Shown here in pieces: positions 44,785 through 54,748 of a stretch of 64,000 nt of DNA. How positions within the stretch are numbered: position 1 is the first letter of the stretch; every line of letters starts with the position of its first letter. The notes below the pieces were generated by a model. It had not been told where the DNA came from. It searched no databases and saw only the letters and a list, made by a program, of their open reading frames with translations. Origin of the DNA: an uncultured Paracoccaceae bacterium (GTDB taxonomy: Bacteria > Pseudomonadota > Alphaproteobacteria > Rhodobacterales > Rhodobacteraceae); contig CANLPZ010000001.1 of NCBI GenBank assembly GCA_947493145.1, positions 1,268,501 through 1,332,500 on the forward strand. The letters are read 5' to 3'. Made by a program: the position numbers and the translations under genes.

Positions 44785-47271
44785 TCAGTCCAGTGTGCGC
44801 TGGACTTCTTCGCGCTCGAAGATTTCGATCACATCATTTGGTCGAATATCGTCATATGACTCGAACGCCATACCGCATTCTTGGCCAGACTGAACTTCGG
44901 ATACTTCGTCCTTGAAACGTTTCAGTGTTTTCAATGTGCCTTCGTGGATCACCACGTTGTCACGCAACAAACGTACACCGGCAGAACGACGTGCCACGCC
45001 TTCGGTAACAATACAGCCGGCGACCTTGCCAATGCCCGTGACCTTGAAGACTTCTTTGATCGATGCGTAACCGATGAAGTTTTCTTTAATCTCAGCCGAC
45101 AAAAGACCAGATGCAGCGGCTTTCACTTCGTCCACCAAATCGTAGATCACAGAGTAGTAACGGATCTCGACACCTTTTTGGTTCGCAGAATTCCGCGCTG
45201 GTGCGTTCGCACGAACATTAAAGCCAAACACTGGCGCGCCAGAAGCTTCGGCCAAACCAATGTCAGATTCTGTAATCGCGCCAACACCCGAATGTAGAAC
45301 GCGTACACGAACTTCGTCGTTACCGATTTTTTCCATCGCCTGAACGATGGCTTCAGCAGAACCCTGCACATCGGCTTTCACCAAAATTGGCATCTCACTC
45401 ACGTTTTCGTCTGCTTTGGCATTTGCCATAAGCTGTTCCAAAGTCGTAGCAGCACCAGCGGCAGCGCGTTTGTCTTTCGCAGCTTTTTCGCGATATTCGG
45501 CGATTTCACGTGCTTGAGCTTCTGTTTCCACAACGTTCAAAACATCACCCGCTTCGGGTGTGCCATTTAGACCAAGAACCTCAACAGGAACCGATGGACC
45601 AGCTTCTTTAACGCGGTCACCCTTGTCGTTGATCAAGGCGCGAACTTTACCATACTGTTCGCCGACAACAAAAATATCACCTTGGCGAAGTGTACCATTC
45701 TGAACCAGAACTGTTGCGACCGGTCCACGACCTACATCCAACTGAGCCTCAATAACCGCACCAGATGCAGCACGGTCAGGGTTGGCTTTCAATTCCAAGA
45801 TTTCTGATTGAAGCGCAACAGATTCCAACAACTCGGACAATCCGGTTCCATTAATTGCGGAAACTTCAACATCCTGAACTTCGCCAGACATTTGTTCCAC
45901 GATCACCTCGTGTTGCAACAATTCAGTACGCACACGCATTGGATCAGCAGCAGGACGGTCGCATTTGTTGATTGCTACGATCATCGGGACGCCAGCCGCT
46001 TTGGCATGGTTAATCGCTTCGATGGTTTGTGGCATGACAGAATCGTCAGCAGCAACAACCAAGATCACGATATCTGTCACTTGCGCACCACGTGCACGCA
46101 TCGACGTAAACGCCGCGTGGCCTGGTGTATCCAAGAAGGTTAGCTTTGTACCATCTTGTTCCACCTGATACGCACCAATGTGCTGGGTAATGCCACCGGC
46201 CTCACCCGCAACAACTTTGGCATTCCGGATTGCATCCAACAATGACGTTTTACCATGGTCAACGTGACCCATCACGGTGATAACAGGCGGACGTGACTTA
46301 AGATCATTTTCGTCATCTTCGACGGTTTGGATCACGTCCTCAACATCCGCGTCAGAAACGCGAACAACGTTGTGACCAAATTCTTCGATCAGCAATTCAG
46401 CCGTATCCGCATCGATCGTCTGGTTCTGTGTCGCCATGATGCCGTTTGTCATCAACGCCTTCACCACATCAGCGACACGTTCCGCCATACGGTTTGCAAG
46501 CTCTTGCACGGTAATCGCTTCCGGCAACTGAACATCACGCGTGATCTTTTCGCGTTCAACCTGTTGGCCCATCGCCTTTTGACGTGCGCGTTCTTGTTTA
46601 CGCTTCATCGCAGCCATTGATTTCTGACGACCACCATCACCAGACAAAGCTTGGTTCAACGTCAACTTACCGGAACGACGGCCGTCATCACGGTTGTTTT
46701 TGTTGCGACGGTCGTTGTCACGGTCGCGATCATTTTTCCGAGGCGTCGACGTTTTCGGTGCTCCTCCGCCACCACCACCACGTGGCGCTTGTTTCGCCGC
46801 AGGTTCTGCTGGCGCAGGTGCCGCAGCCGCCGCCGCTTTACGCTTTGCCTCTTCTTCGGCTTCACGTTTTTTGCGTTCGTCTTCTTCCGCGCGACGCTTA
46901 GCGCGTTCAGCGCGTTCTTTTTCTTCACGCTCTTTGGCTTCAGCTTCTTCGCGACGGCGGGCACGTTCCGCTGCACGTTCTTTTTCTTCAGCTTCGCGTT
47001 TCGCAGCTTCTTCCGCCTCACGAGCTTTCGCCGCCTGAAGCGCCTTTAAGCGGCGTTCTACTTCTGCGTCCGAAATACCAGCCGGTCGTTTTGAAGGATC
47101 ACCTTTTGCAGTCGGCGAGCCGCTTGGTTTGGCGGCACCCGGTTTGGGCACGACAACACGCTTACGTTTGGTTTCGACCACAACGTTTTTCGTGCGTCCG
47201 TGGCTAAAGCTTTGCTTTACGTTGCTTGCGCCGCGTACACCCAGTGTTTTTTTACCGTCGTTATCGCTCAT
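44785..47271 (-). CDS. infB: Translation initiation factor IF-2
   Basis: An 828-residue GTPase that places fMet-tRNA on the 30S subunit. The N-terminal 200 residues include a long Glu/Arg/Lys/Ala-rich stretch (about 65-145), a Gly run and an Arg/Asp/Asn-rich stretch. The IF2_N domain follows, then the G domain with [23 protein letters not shown] and NKCDRP, and domains II-IV. Its ATG overlaps the ylxR stop (ATGA). It is last in the rimP-nusA-ylxR-infB operon. The charged N-terminal repeat is common in alphaproteobacteria, though variable in length. Confidence 0.97.
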   Translation of the reverse strand: MSDNDGKKTLGVRGASNVKQSFSHGRTKNVVVETKRKRVVVPKPGAAKPSGSPTAKGDPSKRPAGISDAEVERRLKALQAAKAREAEEAAKREAEEKERAAERARRREEAEAKEREEKERAERAKRRAEEDERKKREAEEEAKRKAAAAAAPAPAEPAAKQAPRGGGGGGAPKTSTPRKNDRDRDNDRRNKNNRDDGRRSGKLTLNQALSGDGGRQKSMAAMKRKQERARQKAMGQQVEREKITRDVQLPEAITVQELANRMAERVADVVKALMTNGIMATQNQTIDADTAELLIEEFGHNVVRVSDADVEDVIQTVEDDENDLKSRPPVITVMGHVDHGKTSLLDAIRNAKVVAGEAGGITQHIGAYQVEQDGTKLTFLDTPGHAAFTSMRARGAQVTDIVILVVAADDSVMPQTIEAINHAKAAGVPMIVAINKCDRPAADPMRVRTELLQHEVIVEQMSGEVQDVEVSAINGTGLSELLESVALQSEILELKANPDRAASGAVIEAQLDVGRGPVATVLVQNGTLRQGDIFVVGEQYGKVRALINDKGDRVKEAGPSVPVEVLGLNGTPEAGDVLNVVETEAQAREIAEYREKAAKDKRAAAGAATTLEQLMANAKADENVSEMPILVKADVQGSAEAIVQAMEKIGNDEVRVRVLHSGVGAITESDIGLAEASGAPVFGFNVRANAPARNSANQKGVEIRYYSVIYDLVDEVKAAASGLLSAEIKENFIGYASIKEVFKVTGIGKVAGCIVTEGVARRSAGVRLLRDNVVIHEGTLKTLKRFKDEVSEVQSGQECGMAFESYDDIRPNDVIEIFEREEVQRTLD

Positions 47272-47897
47272 TTAGTCGTCTTACCCTTTCCGGTGGCCGA
47301 TCCACCGTCAAATTCTCTCACGTTCTTCAACTTTATGGCTTCCTCTACTACACGATTGCTGAGTCCGCCATACGTGAGCGCGCCATGTATCACATTTTGA
47401 CGCCCAAAAGCCAAACCCAATTCCTGAGATGTTAAAATCCCAAAATATCGGGCCCCTTCAGGCGTCCAGAGTTTCGTTTTTCCGCGTTCGGATCCGTCAG
47501 AGGCTTGAACCAAGCACCGAACATTTTCGTTCGCTAAAGCCGATTTGACCTTTTCGAACCCGCAAACTGCTAAACCAGCCTTGCGCGCCAAGGAAATCAA
47601 ATTGACGACCCGAGCACTAAGCTGTCGGTCCACATCTTCGATTAAGCTGTCCGCTACAGTGACCTGCATTTTCGCCGACCGACTGAAAAGGTTTTTGGAC
47701 ATCGCCAAATCCAATGCGGATCGTTCGGCAGATACCCATATACCACGACCAGGTAGTTTTTCCAAAACGTCCGGCACGACCTGATTGTCAGGTCCAATGA
47801 CGAACCGGATCAATCCAGCTTTCGGCTGCACCTCTCCGGTCGCAATGCACTTGCGTTCGGGATCATCCCGTTTCTTTGATTGGCCACCACGCGCCAT
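47268..47897 (-). CDS. ylxR: YlxR-type RNA-binding protein (DUF448 plus L7Ae-like domain)
   Basis: A 209-residue protein. The N-terminal YlxR fold has the [17 protein letters not shown] and [18 protein letters not shown] motifs (about 15-65). The C-terminal half resembles a ribosomal L7Ae/L30e-type RNA-binding domain ([22 protein letters not shown]). It sits, as in most bacteria, between nusA and infB; the start is 23 bases after nusA and the end overlaps infB by four bases. Its role in transcription or translation is not settled. Confidence 0.9.
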   Translation of the reverse strand: MARGGQSKKRDDPERKCIATGEVQPKAGLIRFVIGPDNQVVPDVLEKLPGRGIWVSAERSALDLAMSKNLFSRSAKMQVTVADSLIEDVDRQLSARVVNLISLARKAGLAVCGFEKVKSALANENVRCLVQASDGSERGKTKLWTPEGARYFGILTSQELGLAFGRQNVIHGALTYGGLSNRVVEEAIKLKNVREFDGGSATGKGKTTK

Positions 47898-47920
47898 TGT
47901 AAAAGCCCTGAGGCCTGAGA

Positions 47921-49531
47921 TCAGGCCTCAGCCTCCTGTTCGTCTGCGCTTTCAGCTTCTTCTGCTTCAAGCTCTGTTGGGTCAACCCAACCCAACATAA
48001 TACGGGCTGTCATAATCAAGGTTTGAGCTTCCTCTAGGCCCATATCGAATTTTTCAAGAACGCCGTCATCTTTCACGCGTTCACCGTCAACCGTGGTCCA
48101 GCCACCTGCCAATTCCCAATCCGCACAAGTCGCAAAGTCTTCAAGCGTTTTCACACCATCTTCGGCCAACGCCTCCACCATCTGGGGTGTCAGGCCGTCG
48201 AATTCAAACAAGCTGTCTTCGACACCCAATTCACGGGCTTTTTCCAACGCTTTACGGTTTTGAGCGTCCAAGAAGTCACGCGCGCGAGCTTGCAATTCGC
48301 CAGCCGTATCTTCGTCAACTCCATCGATTACCAACAGCTCGTCGATTTCGACATATGCAACTTCTTCCAAATTGGTGAAGCCTTCAGACACCAACAATTG
48401 AGCAAAGAATTCGTCGACATCCAACGTCGCCATAAACAATTTGGTGCGCTCTTCGAATTCGGCCTGACGACGTGCAGATTCGTCTGCTTCCGTCATAATG
48501 TCGATATCCAAACCAGTTAACTGAGACGCCAAACGAACATTTTGTCCACGACGGCCAATCGCAAGCGACAGTTGCTCATCTGGGACAACCACTTCGATAC
48601 GTTCTGCTTCTTCGTCCAAAACAACTTTGGATACTTCCGCTGGCTGCAACGCGTTGACCAAGAATGTTGGCTGGTCTTCGTTCCACGGAATAATGTCAAT
48701 CTTTTCGCCTTGAAGCTCGTTCACAACAGCTTGCACACGTGATCCGCGCATACCGACACAGGCACCAACCGGATCAATTGACCCGTCGTGGCTGATTACA
48801 GCGATCTTCGCGCGCGAACCTGGATCGCGTGCAACGGATTTAATTTCGATAATGCCATCATAGATTTCCGGCACTTCCATTTTAAACAATTCCGCCATGA
48901 ATTCCGGCGCTGTTCGGCTTAGGAAAATCTGCGGGCCACGTTGTTCACGACGCACATCTTTAATGTAGCAACGAATGCGGTCATTCGGGCGATAGCTTTC
49001 GCGTCCGATTTTTTCGTTCCGGCGCAAGATTGCTTCGCCCGCACCAACATCAACGATAACGTTGCCGTACTCTTCACGCTTAACAAGCGCATTGATGATT
49101 GTGCCTGCTTTGTCTTTGAATTCTTCGTATTGTTTGTCGCGCTCTGCTTCGCGGACTTTTTGCAAAATAACCTGCTTTGCAGATTGCGCAGCAATACGGC
49201 CCATTTCGACCGGTGGAATTTCTTCTACGAAGGTATGCCCAATTTCTGGGTTTTCCATGTATTGCTTGGCTTGCTCAACAGTGAACTCAGCCTGATAGTT
49301 TTCCAGCAACTCTTCTTCGACAACTGTGCGAACGCGCGTGAATGTCGCACGACCCGTTTTACGGTCGATGGAAACACGAATGTCCATTTCCGCCCCGTAA
49401 CGGGATTTTGCCGCCCGCGCGAGGCTTTCTTCCATCGCTTCGATTACGAGACTTGGATCAATATTTTTCTCACGTGCAACAGCTTCGGCAGTTTGCAAAA
49501 GCTCCAGTTGGTTTGCAGAAGTAATAGCCAT
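47921..49531 (-). CDS. nusA: Transcription elongation/termination factor NusA
   Basis: A 536-residue RNA polymerase-associated factor. Order: N-terminal polymerase-binding domain (1-130), S1 domain with GAGEAILRRNEKIGRESYRP, KH1 and KH2 domains (DPVGACVGMRGSRVQAVV; LAIGRRGQNVRLAS), then helix-hairpin-helix repeats (VDEDTAGELQARARDFL, GLTPQMVEALAEDGVKTLED) and an acidic tail. A strong GGAGG site precedes the ATG, one base after the rimP stop. NusA could act on the terminator in its own operon leader. Confidence 0.97.
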   Translation of the reverse strand: MAITSANQLELLQTAEAVAREKNIDPSLVIEAMEESLARAAKSRYGAEMDIRVSIDRKTGRATFTRVRTVVEEELLENYQAEFTVEQAKQYMENPEIGHTFVEEIPPVEMGRIAAQSAKQVILQKVREAERDKQYEEFKDKAGTIINALVKREEYGNVIVDVGAGEAILRRNEKIGRESYRPNDRIRCYIKDVRREQRGPQIFLSRTAPEFMAELFKMEVPEIYDGIIEIKSVARDPGSRAKIAVISHDGSIDPVGACVGMRGSRVQAVVNELQGEKIDIIPWNEDQPTFLVNALQPAEVSKVVLDEEAERIEVVVPDEQLSLAIGRRGQNVRLASQLTGLDIDIMTEADESARRQAEFEERTKLFMATLDVDEFFAQLLVSEGFTNLEEVAYVEIDELLVIDGVDEDTAGELQARARDFLDAQNRKALEKARELGVEDSLFEFDGLTPQMVEALAEDGVKTLEDFATCADWELAGGWTTVDGERVKDDGVLEKFDMGLEEAQTLIMTARIMLGWVDPTELEAEEAESADEQEAEA

Positions 49532-49532
49532 C

Positions 49533-50108
49533 TCAGTCCTCCTCAGAACCGTCGATTATGGTTTCAATTTCATTAGCTTGTGTTTCATCAACGTGACCCG
49601 CATCCTTGCGACCTTTAAGTACATCGCGGATCAGATCGTCAGTCAGGACCAGTTTCGCATCCGAAAGCCATTCGAATTTCAGACCGATCGTTCCTTCTTC
49701 GATGGTGATCAAAACTTCGTCGTCTTCCGTTCCGGCGATTTCGCCTTTGAAACGGCGACGGCCGTCGATCAATTCCGTTGTTTCGATTTTAGCCTCGTAG
49801 CCAATCCAAGTGTCAAAGTCTTTCAACCGTGTCAGAGGGCGGTCAATCCCGGGGCTCGAAACTTCCAACGCATAGGCGTCGATAATAGGGTCCTCAACAT
49901 CCAAAACCGCGGAAACCGCAGTCGAAATATCGCCGCAATCATCAACTTCGATGGTGCCGTCAGGCTTTTGCGCCATAATCTGTAATGACGTCGATTTACC
50001 CGACATCAATCGAATCCGCACAAGTTCATATCCCATGCCTTCGATCACAGGCTGCACAATCTCCGCCAATCGACGGTCAATTGCTGCTTTGGCGATTAGG
50101 TCGTTCAC
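49533..50108 (-). CDS. rimP: Ribosome maturation factor RimP
   Basis: A 191-residue 30S assembly factor. The N-terminal alpha/beta domain shows [14 protein letters not shown] and [16 protein letters not shown] followed by the family motif [15 protein letters not shown]; the C-terminal domain is an SH3-like barrel. The frame is open to 50252 but homologues begin MNDLIAK; the matching codon is the GTG at 50108 with an AAGGA site. It is first in the nusA operon. A promoter and a hairpin terminator lie upstream within 135 bp. Confidence 0.93.
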   Translation of the reverse strand: MNDLIAKAAIDRRLAEIVQPVIEGMGYELVRIRLMSGKSTSLQIMAQKPDGTIEVDDCGDISTAVSAVLDVEDPIIDAYALEVSSPGIDRPLTRLKDFDTWIGYEAKIETTELIDGRRRFKGEIAGTEDDEVLITIEEGTIGLKFEWLSDAKLVLTDDLIRDVLKGRKDAGHVDETQANEIETIIDGSEED

Positions 50109-50135
50109 AAACCAATCCTTGTTTCGATTAAACAC

Positions 50136-50158
50136 AAAAAAACGGGCGCGCGGCCCGT
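50136..50158 (-). terminator. Leader terminator (possible attenuator) before rimP
   Basis: On the minus strand ACGGGC-CGCGC-GCCCGT is followed by a run of seven T. It lies about 50 bases after the predicted start of the rimP transcript and 27 bases before the rimP GTG. Part of the upstream leader (GGCGCGC at about 50202-50196) could pair with GCGCGCC in this hairpin, giving an alternative fold that would allow read-through. Confidence 0.7.
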
Positions 50159-50213
50159 ATCGTATTTCCGGTGGAGCGTTAGGTTTGGACCCCAGCGCGC
50201 CGCTGTTGAGATG

Positions 50214-50242
50214 CATATACGCAAACAATGTTGAGTCTGCAA
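50214..50242 (-). promoter_or_regulatory. Promoter of the rimP-nusA-ylxR-infB operon
   Basis: TTGCAG (50242-50237) and TATATG (50219-50214) on the minus strand with a 17-bp spacer, a good housekeeping promoter. The predicted start near 50207 gives a leader of about 100 bases that contains the terminator hairpin at 50136-50158. Confidence 0.6.
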
Positions 50243-50252
50243 GGCTTAGCAC

Positions 50253-50286
50253 GAAAATAGAAAACGCCCCGCAATTCGCGAGGCGT
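50253..50286 (-). terminator. Intrinsic terminator after the ABC substrate-binding gene
   Basis: On the minus strand ACGCCTCGC / GCGGGGCGT (one G-U pair) around a GAATT loop, then TTTTCTATTTT. It lies 27 bp after the substrate-binding gene's stop and closes the ABC importer operon. Confidence 0.75.
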
Positions 50287-50312
50287 CAAATCTTAACAGC
50301 TCAGCGTTTCGC

Positions 50313-51857
50313 TTATGCGAACCACCAGCGTTCTGCCAAACGGCTACCGTCCATTTGGAACGTGTTACCAATGGTGCCAGAATTCGCCAATTTGGTTGAA
50401 TGCGCGTCAACATAATTCGCATACATTGGAACAATTGTTCCGCCTTCCGTTGACATCAACATTTGCATTTCTGTGTACATTTCACTGCGTTTCGCTGAAT
50501 CCAATTCAGCACGTGCAGTCAATAAAAGCTCTTGGAAACGTGCGTTTTCCCAGCCTGTGTCGTTCCATGGAACGCCAGCTTCGTATGCAGTTGAGAACAT
50601 CCAATCCTCTGTCGCACGTCCAGACCAATAACATGCACACCATGGTTTTTTCAGCCACACGTTTGACCAATAACCATCTGCTGGTTCCTGAACCACGTCG
50701 ATGTTGATACCAGCGCCTTTAGCAGAGGCTTGGTATAGTTGCGCGGCATCGACAGCGCCGGTAAAGGCCGCATCAGAGGCTGACAATTCAACATTCAAAG
50801 AGTCCAAACCGGCTTCTTTCATGTAAAACTTCGCCTTGTCCAAATCGTATTCGATTTGCGGAAGGTCAGCGGCGTAATATTGGTTCGCAGGACCAATCGG
50901 ATGGTCGTTACCGACAGCACCGTGGCCAAGCAAAATTTTGTCAACCATTTCCTGACGGTTGATGCCGAATTTCAAAGCTTTTCGAACGTTCACATCGTCA
51001 AATGGCGCTGAACCCGTCAACATTGGGAAGGTGAAGTGCTGGTTACCCGTCACTTCGAAAATCTCAACATTCGGGTTTGCGCGCATGAGTGGCTCAGTTT
51101 TGAAATCAACGCGGTTTACCACATCGACTTGACCCGTCATCAAGGCATTCATGCGTGCAGATGAATCGTTGATCGCGATGAATTCAACACTGTCAAAGAA
51201 ACCAGCTGTGTCACCTTTGTAGTGATCTTCGACGCGTTTACCAACAAACCGAACACCAGGTTCAAACGAAACAACACTGTACAGACCGGTTCCGATCCCT
51301 TTTTGAATCGCTTCTTCAATCATACCTGCTGGGAACATCAAGATGTGATAATCAGACAACAAGAATGGGAAATCAGCGTTTCCAGCAGCCAGTGTGAACT
51401 GAATCTGGTGGTCAGTGATTTTCTTCATTTCTGAGATTGCAGAAACGATTGGCTTCGCCGCCGATTTTGAATCTTCTGCTGTGTGCATTCCCAAAGATTC
51501 GATGACGTCATCCGCACCGAACGCTTTGCCGTTGTGGAATGTCACCCCTTGGCGAAGGTTGAATGTCCATGTTTTTGCGTCAGCTGTTGCTTCCCAGCTT
51601 TCTGCCAATTCGCCTTTCAGCGTACCGTCGGCTGCGACTTCTGTAAGACAGTCAAACACACAACCATGTGCCGCATTGATCATGAATGCGTCCGAATGCG
51701 TTCGCCCGTCCCACGTGTCAGACGTGTTAGCACCATTAAGACCAACACGCAGCGTTCCGCCCCGTTTGCCCATTGCTGATGCTGGCATACCAGTTGCGGC
51801 TAAAACACCAGCGGCTGCGCCAGCTTTCATCATTCCGCGTCTGCTAATTCCAATCAT
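50313..51857 (-). CDS. ABC transporter substrate-binding protein, peptide/opine type (family 5)
   Basis: A 514-residue periplasmic binding protein. The N-terminus MIGISRRGMMKAGAAAGV is a twin-arginine-type signal with cleavage near ASA (about 26-28). The mature region has WTFNLRQGVTFHNGKAFGADDV, and HFTFPMLTGSAPFDDVNVRKAL, typical of the SBP_bac_5 family. The ligand may be a di-/oligopeptide or related compound. It is downstream of the permease and ATPase genes, 75 bp after them, with a hairpin between and a terminator after. Many family operons have this gene first; here it is last. Confidence 0.88.
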   Translation of the reverse strand: MIGISRRGMMKAGAAAGVLAATGMPASAMGKRGGTLRVGLNGANTSDTWDGRTHSDAFMINAAHGCVFDCLTEVAADGTLKGELAESWEATADAKTWTFNLRQGVTFHNGKAFGADDVIESLGMHTAEDSKSAAKPIVSAISEMKKITDHQIQFTLAAGNADFPFLLSDYHILMFPAGMIEEAIQKGIGTGLYSVVSFEPGVRFVGKRVEDHYKGDTAGFFDSVEFIAINDSSARMNALMTGQVDVVNRVDFKTEPLMRANPNVEIFEVTGNQHFTFPMLTGSAPFDDVNVRKALKFGINRQEMVDKILLGHGAVGNDHPIGPANQYYAADLPQIEYDLDKAKFYMKEAGLDSLNVELSASDAAFTGAVDAAQLYQASAKGAGINIDVVQEPADGYWSNVWLKKPWCACYWSGRATEDWMFSTAYEAGVPWNDTGWENARFQELLLTARAELDSAKRSEMYTEMQMLMSTEGGTIVPMYANYVDAHSTKLANSGTIGNTFQMDGSRLAERWWFA

Positions 51858-51908
51858 TATAGTCTCCCTTATTGGATATATTGATACGCGTTTGCCGCGC
51901 GATTATTG

Positions 51909-51925
51909 CACCTTCATCAAAGGTG
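51909..51925 (-). other. Intercistronic stem-loop upstream of the substrate-binding gene
   Basis: CACCTT / AAGGTG with a 5-base loop, in the 75-bp gap between ATPase and substrate-binding genes. No T run follows on the minus strand. Such hairpins often protect or separate the more abundant binding-protein message; that role is inferred. Confidence 0.4.
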
Positions 51926-51932
51926 ATACGAT

Positions 51933-53579
51933 TTACATTTTATCAACTGCTGCGTCTCCGATGTTGTCGACACCTCGTTCTTTCAAAACAGTTGAAAGCC
52001 AATCAGGGTCCATTTCTGGCACCGAACTGAGCAACAAATCTGTGTAAGGATGGTGGGGCGGCTGGAACATTTCCGATTTACCGCCTTGTTCGATAACACG
52101 CCCATCCTTCATCACGACAACTTCGTCAGCGATAGATTTAACCGTCGCAAGGTCATGCGTAATGAACATATAAGATAAACCTAGCTCATCTTGCAATTTT
52201 GCCAAGAGTTTCAAAATTCCCTCGGCGACCAATTGATCAAGCGCGCTTGTAACCTCATCGCAGATAATGAACTTTGGTTCCGCAGCCAACGCACGTGCAA
52301 TTCCAACGCGTTGCTTTTGGCCCCCTGACAATTCAGACGGCAAACGATGGTAATACATGCTTGGTTCTAATTCGATCTGATCCAGCAATTGATCAACGCG
52401 TTTACGTTTTTCTTTACCCGTTAGACCAAGATAAAATTGAACTGGGCGTCCAATAATTTCGCCAATCGATTTACGTGGGTTCAACGCAGTATCCGCCATT
52501 TGATAAATCATCTGTGCCTGACGTAGCTGCATTTTATCGCGTTTGCGATAATCCAATGGCAAGGCTTCGCCATCAAATTCGACATACCCCGATTTTGGCG
52601 GCAACAAACCAGTAATACACCGCGCTGCCGTTGATTTTCCGGAACCACTTTCGCCGACCACAGCAACTGTGCGCCCAGGGTGAATATCAAAACTTACATC
52701 ATGCAACACGGGAACTCGCCCATAAGCCGCATCAATGTTTTTCAACGAAACAACAGGTGTAGATCCCGTTACAATTGCCGGTTTTTCCGGTCTATGAAAA
52801 CTGCGGACCGCCCATAGGCTTTTGGTGTAGTCCTCTGTTGGCGATGAAAGCATTGTTCGTGTGTCTGCTTCTTCGACTTCATCGCCGCGTAAAAGAACTT
52901 TGATCTTATCAGCCATTTGCGCAACGACTGCTAAATCATGGGTAATATAAATTGCAGCAGTATTGAATTGTTCGACGATATCGCGGATTGACGCCAAAAC
53001 CTCGATCTGTGTTGTGACATCCAACGCGGTCGTCGGTTCGTCAAAAATAATCAGATCCGGCCGACACGACATTGCCATTGCAGTCATCGCACGCTGTAAT
53101 TGTCCGCCCGACACTTGGTGAGGGTAGCGAAAACCAATTTGTTCCGGATTTGGGAGCCGCAGCTTGCGGTACAGTTCAACTCCGTCTTCCACACTCGATG
53201 CACGATCCATCACTTTGTGCTGCACAGGTGCTTCGGTGTGTTGATCAATCAATTTATGCGCTGGGTTAAAGCTCGCAGCGGCAGACTGAGCCACATAGGC
53301 AATGCGTTTTCCAAGCAACGCACGTTTGGTCGCAGCCGAAGCGTTGACCAAATCGATCCCGTCAAATTCAACAGACCCATCTGAAATTCGGACGCCATCT
53401 CGTGCATATCCCATGGACGCCAAACCAATGGTCGATTTCCCTGCACCAGATTCACCAATTAGGCCCAGAACTTCGCCCCTGTTTAAATCAAGATCAACAC
53501 CATTGATAATAGGATTCCACGTCTCGTCGGACCGGCCTTCGATCTTGAGATTTCGAATGGTGAGAAGTCGATCTGTCAT
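51933..53579 (-). CDS. Peptide-type ABC transporter ATPase, DppD-DppF fusion
   Basis: A 548-residue protein with two complete ATPase domains in one chain. First: Walker A GESGAGKST (42-50), signature VSGGQLQRA (157-165), Walker B LIIFDEP. Second: Walker A GESGSGKST (309-317), LSGGQKQRVGIARAL and FIICDEVTSALD. Each ends with the oligopeptide-family extension (PTEDYTKSLW; PHHPYTDLLLSS). Fusions of the two subunits are known in the family. Its ATG overlaps the dppC-like stop by four bases. All catalytic motifs are intact. Confidence 0.93.
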   Translation of the reverse strand: MTDRLLTIRNLKIEGRSDETWNPIINGVDLDLNRGEVLGLIGESGAGKSTIGLASMGYARDGVRISDGSVEFDGIDLVNASAATKRALLGKRIAYVAQSAAASFNPAHKLIDQHTEAPVQHKVMDRASSVEDGVELYRKLRLPNPEQIGFRYPHQVSGGQLQRAMTAMAMSCRPDLIIFDEPTTALDVTTQIEVLASIRDIVEQFNTAAIYITHDLAVVAQMADKIKVLLRGDEVEEADTRTMLSSPTEDYTKSLWAVRSFHRPEKPAIVTGSTPVVSLKNIDAAYGRVPVLHDVSFDIHPGRTVAVVGESGSGKSTAARCITGLLPPKSGYVEFDGEALPLDYRKRDKMQLRQAQMIYQMADTALNPRKSIGEIIGRPVQFYLGLTGKEKRKRVDQLLDQIELEPSMYYHRLPSELSGGQKQRVGIARALAAEPKFIICDEVTSALDQLVAEGILKLLAKLQDELGLSYMFITHDLATVKSIADEVVVMKDGRVIEQGGKSEMFQPPHHPYTDLLLSSVPEMDPDWLSTVLKERGVDNIGDAAVDKM

Positions 53580-54748
53580 TCCTTTAACCCCGAAGATTTA
53601 TGCAGCATCCAATCCACGACGAAGTTTACGGCGACGGTTAGCAATGCGATTGCACCGGCTGCCAACAGTGGTGTTACAGCAGCCAAGGGCGCAAAGGCAG
53701 CAAAGTTAATAAACGGCGCAAGTTGTTTAACCATGGTTCCCCAGTCAGCCAATGGCGGTTGAATACCGACACCCAAGAACGACAACGACGCGATGGTCAA
53801 AAACACGAAGCAGAAACGCAAACCAAACTCTGCCAACAGCGGTGCCGTCGCATTTGGAAGGATTTCTCTAAACACAAGATAGCCGAGCCCTTCGCCACGC
53901 AATTTTGCTGCCTCGATATAATCCATAACGACAATGTTTTGACCGACGGCACGCGCCAACCGAAACACACGTGTGCTATCAATCACCGCGATAATCAAAA
54001 CCATGAAAAAAGTTAATGGAATACCCAACTCATTGGCCCACACGCTTGCAATCGTCATCAGCAACAACGCGAAAATCAACGCAGGTATCGCCATCAATAC
54101 ATCAACCGCACGCGACAGGACTTGATCCAACCACCCCCCAAGGGTTGCTGCTAAAAATCCGAGTGAACCGCCGATAAAGAACGCTAAACAAGTGGTAATA
54201 AAAGCAATACCAACCGTGTTTTGAGCGCCGAAAATCAAACGACTTAGGATATCACGCCCAATTTGATCAGTTCCCAACGGATACAGCGGATCGCCACCCA
54301 ACGCAGGGTCACCACCGGGGATGACGTTCGCAGCTCCCAGAATTTCTTCTTGCCCATAGGGTGCAATCGCGCCGGCAAAAATGGCGAAAATTGCGTAGAT
54401 GATGATAACAAGAATACCGAAAGAGGCGGTCAGCGGCATCTGTCGGAACAGCTTTCGCGTGCCTGCGGTACCCACGTATCGACCAAACTGACGGAACGCA
54501 AAAGCGGCGATCGCAAAGATGATAAACCCTTGCACGGCCCAGCGGAAAAAGACGGCCCCATCCTGCATATAAAGCCAAATCGCGCCGAAAACGCTGAACA
54601 TCGCCAGCATGTATCCGAAGGCAACGGTAAACGGCATATCCCGAAAAAACGGGTTATTGGGTCGAATGGCTCGTCCGCCAGTTCTGAAAACCCATGCGTA
54701 AACTGATACGACAGCAAGGGCCGCGATGATAAACAGCCACCAGCTCAT
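53576..54748 (-). CDS. Peptide-type ABC permease, DppC-like with N-terminal extension
   Basis: A 390-residue permease, about 100 residues longer than usual DppC. The extra N-terminal part has about three hydrophobic segments (about 3-20, 40-62, 70-90) before the standard start LTASFGILVIIIYAIFAIFAGAIAPYG. The family features GTDQIGRDILSRLIFGAQNTV and the ATPase-contact loop EAAKLRGEGLGYLVFREILPN are intact. It overlaps both neighbours by four bases, so dppB-dppC-ATPase are tightly coupled. The extension's role is unknown. Confidence 0.9.
   Translation of the reverse strand: MSWWLFIIAALAVVSVYAWVFRTGGRAIRPNNPFFRDMPFTVAFGYMLAMFSVFGAIWLYMQDGAVFFRWAVQGFIIFAIAAFAFRQFGRYVGTAGTRKLFRQMPLTASFGILVIIIYAIFAIFAGAIAPYGQEEILGAANVIPGGDPALGGDPLYPLGTDQIGRDILSRLIFGAQNTVGIAFITTCLAFFIGGSLGFLAATLGGWLDQVLSRAVDVLMAIPALIFALLLMTIASVWANELGIPLTFFMVLIIAVIDSTRVFRLARAVGQNIVVMDYIEAAKLRGEGLGYLVFREILPNATAPLLAEFGLRFCFVFLTIASLSFLGVGIQPPLADWGTMVKQLAPFINFAAFAPLAAVTPLLAAGAIALLTVAVNFVVDWMLHKSSGLKE

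Noticed and set aside
46651-47049. Repetitive Phe/Arg/Ser-rich open frames opposite infB
   Set aside because: They arise from the low-complexity Glu/Lys/Arg/Ala region of infB read backwards.
48941-49576. Plus-strand open frame of 211 codons opposite nusA
   Set aside because: A shadow of nusA in another frame; Phe/Arg-rich composition with no recognisable motif.
50159-50260. tRNA gene upstream of rimP (as metY in E. coli)
   Set aside because: No cloverleaf or T-loop can be formed; the segment is better read as a promoter and leader.
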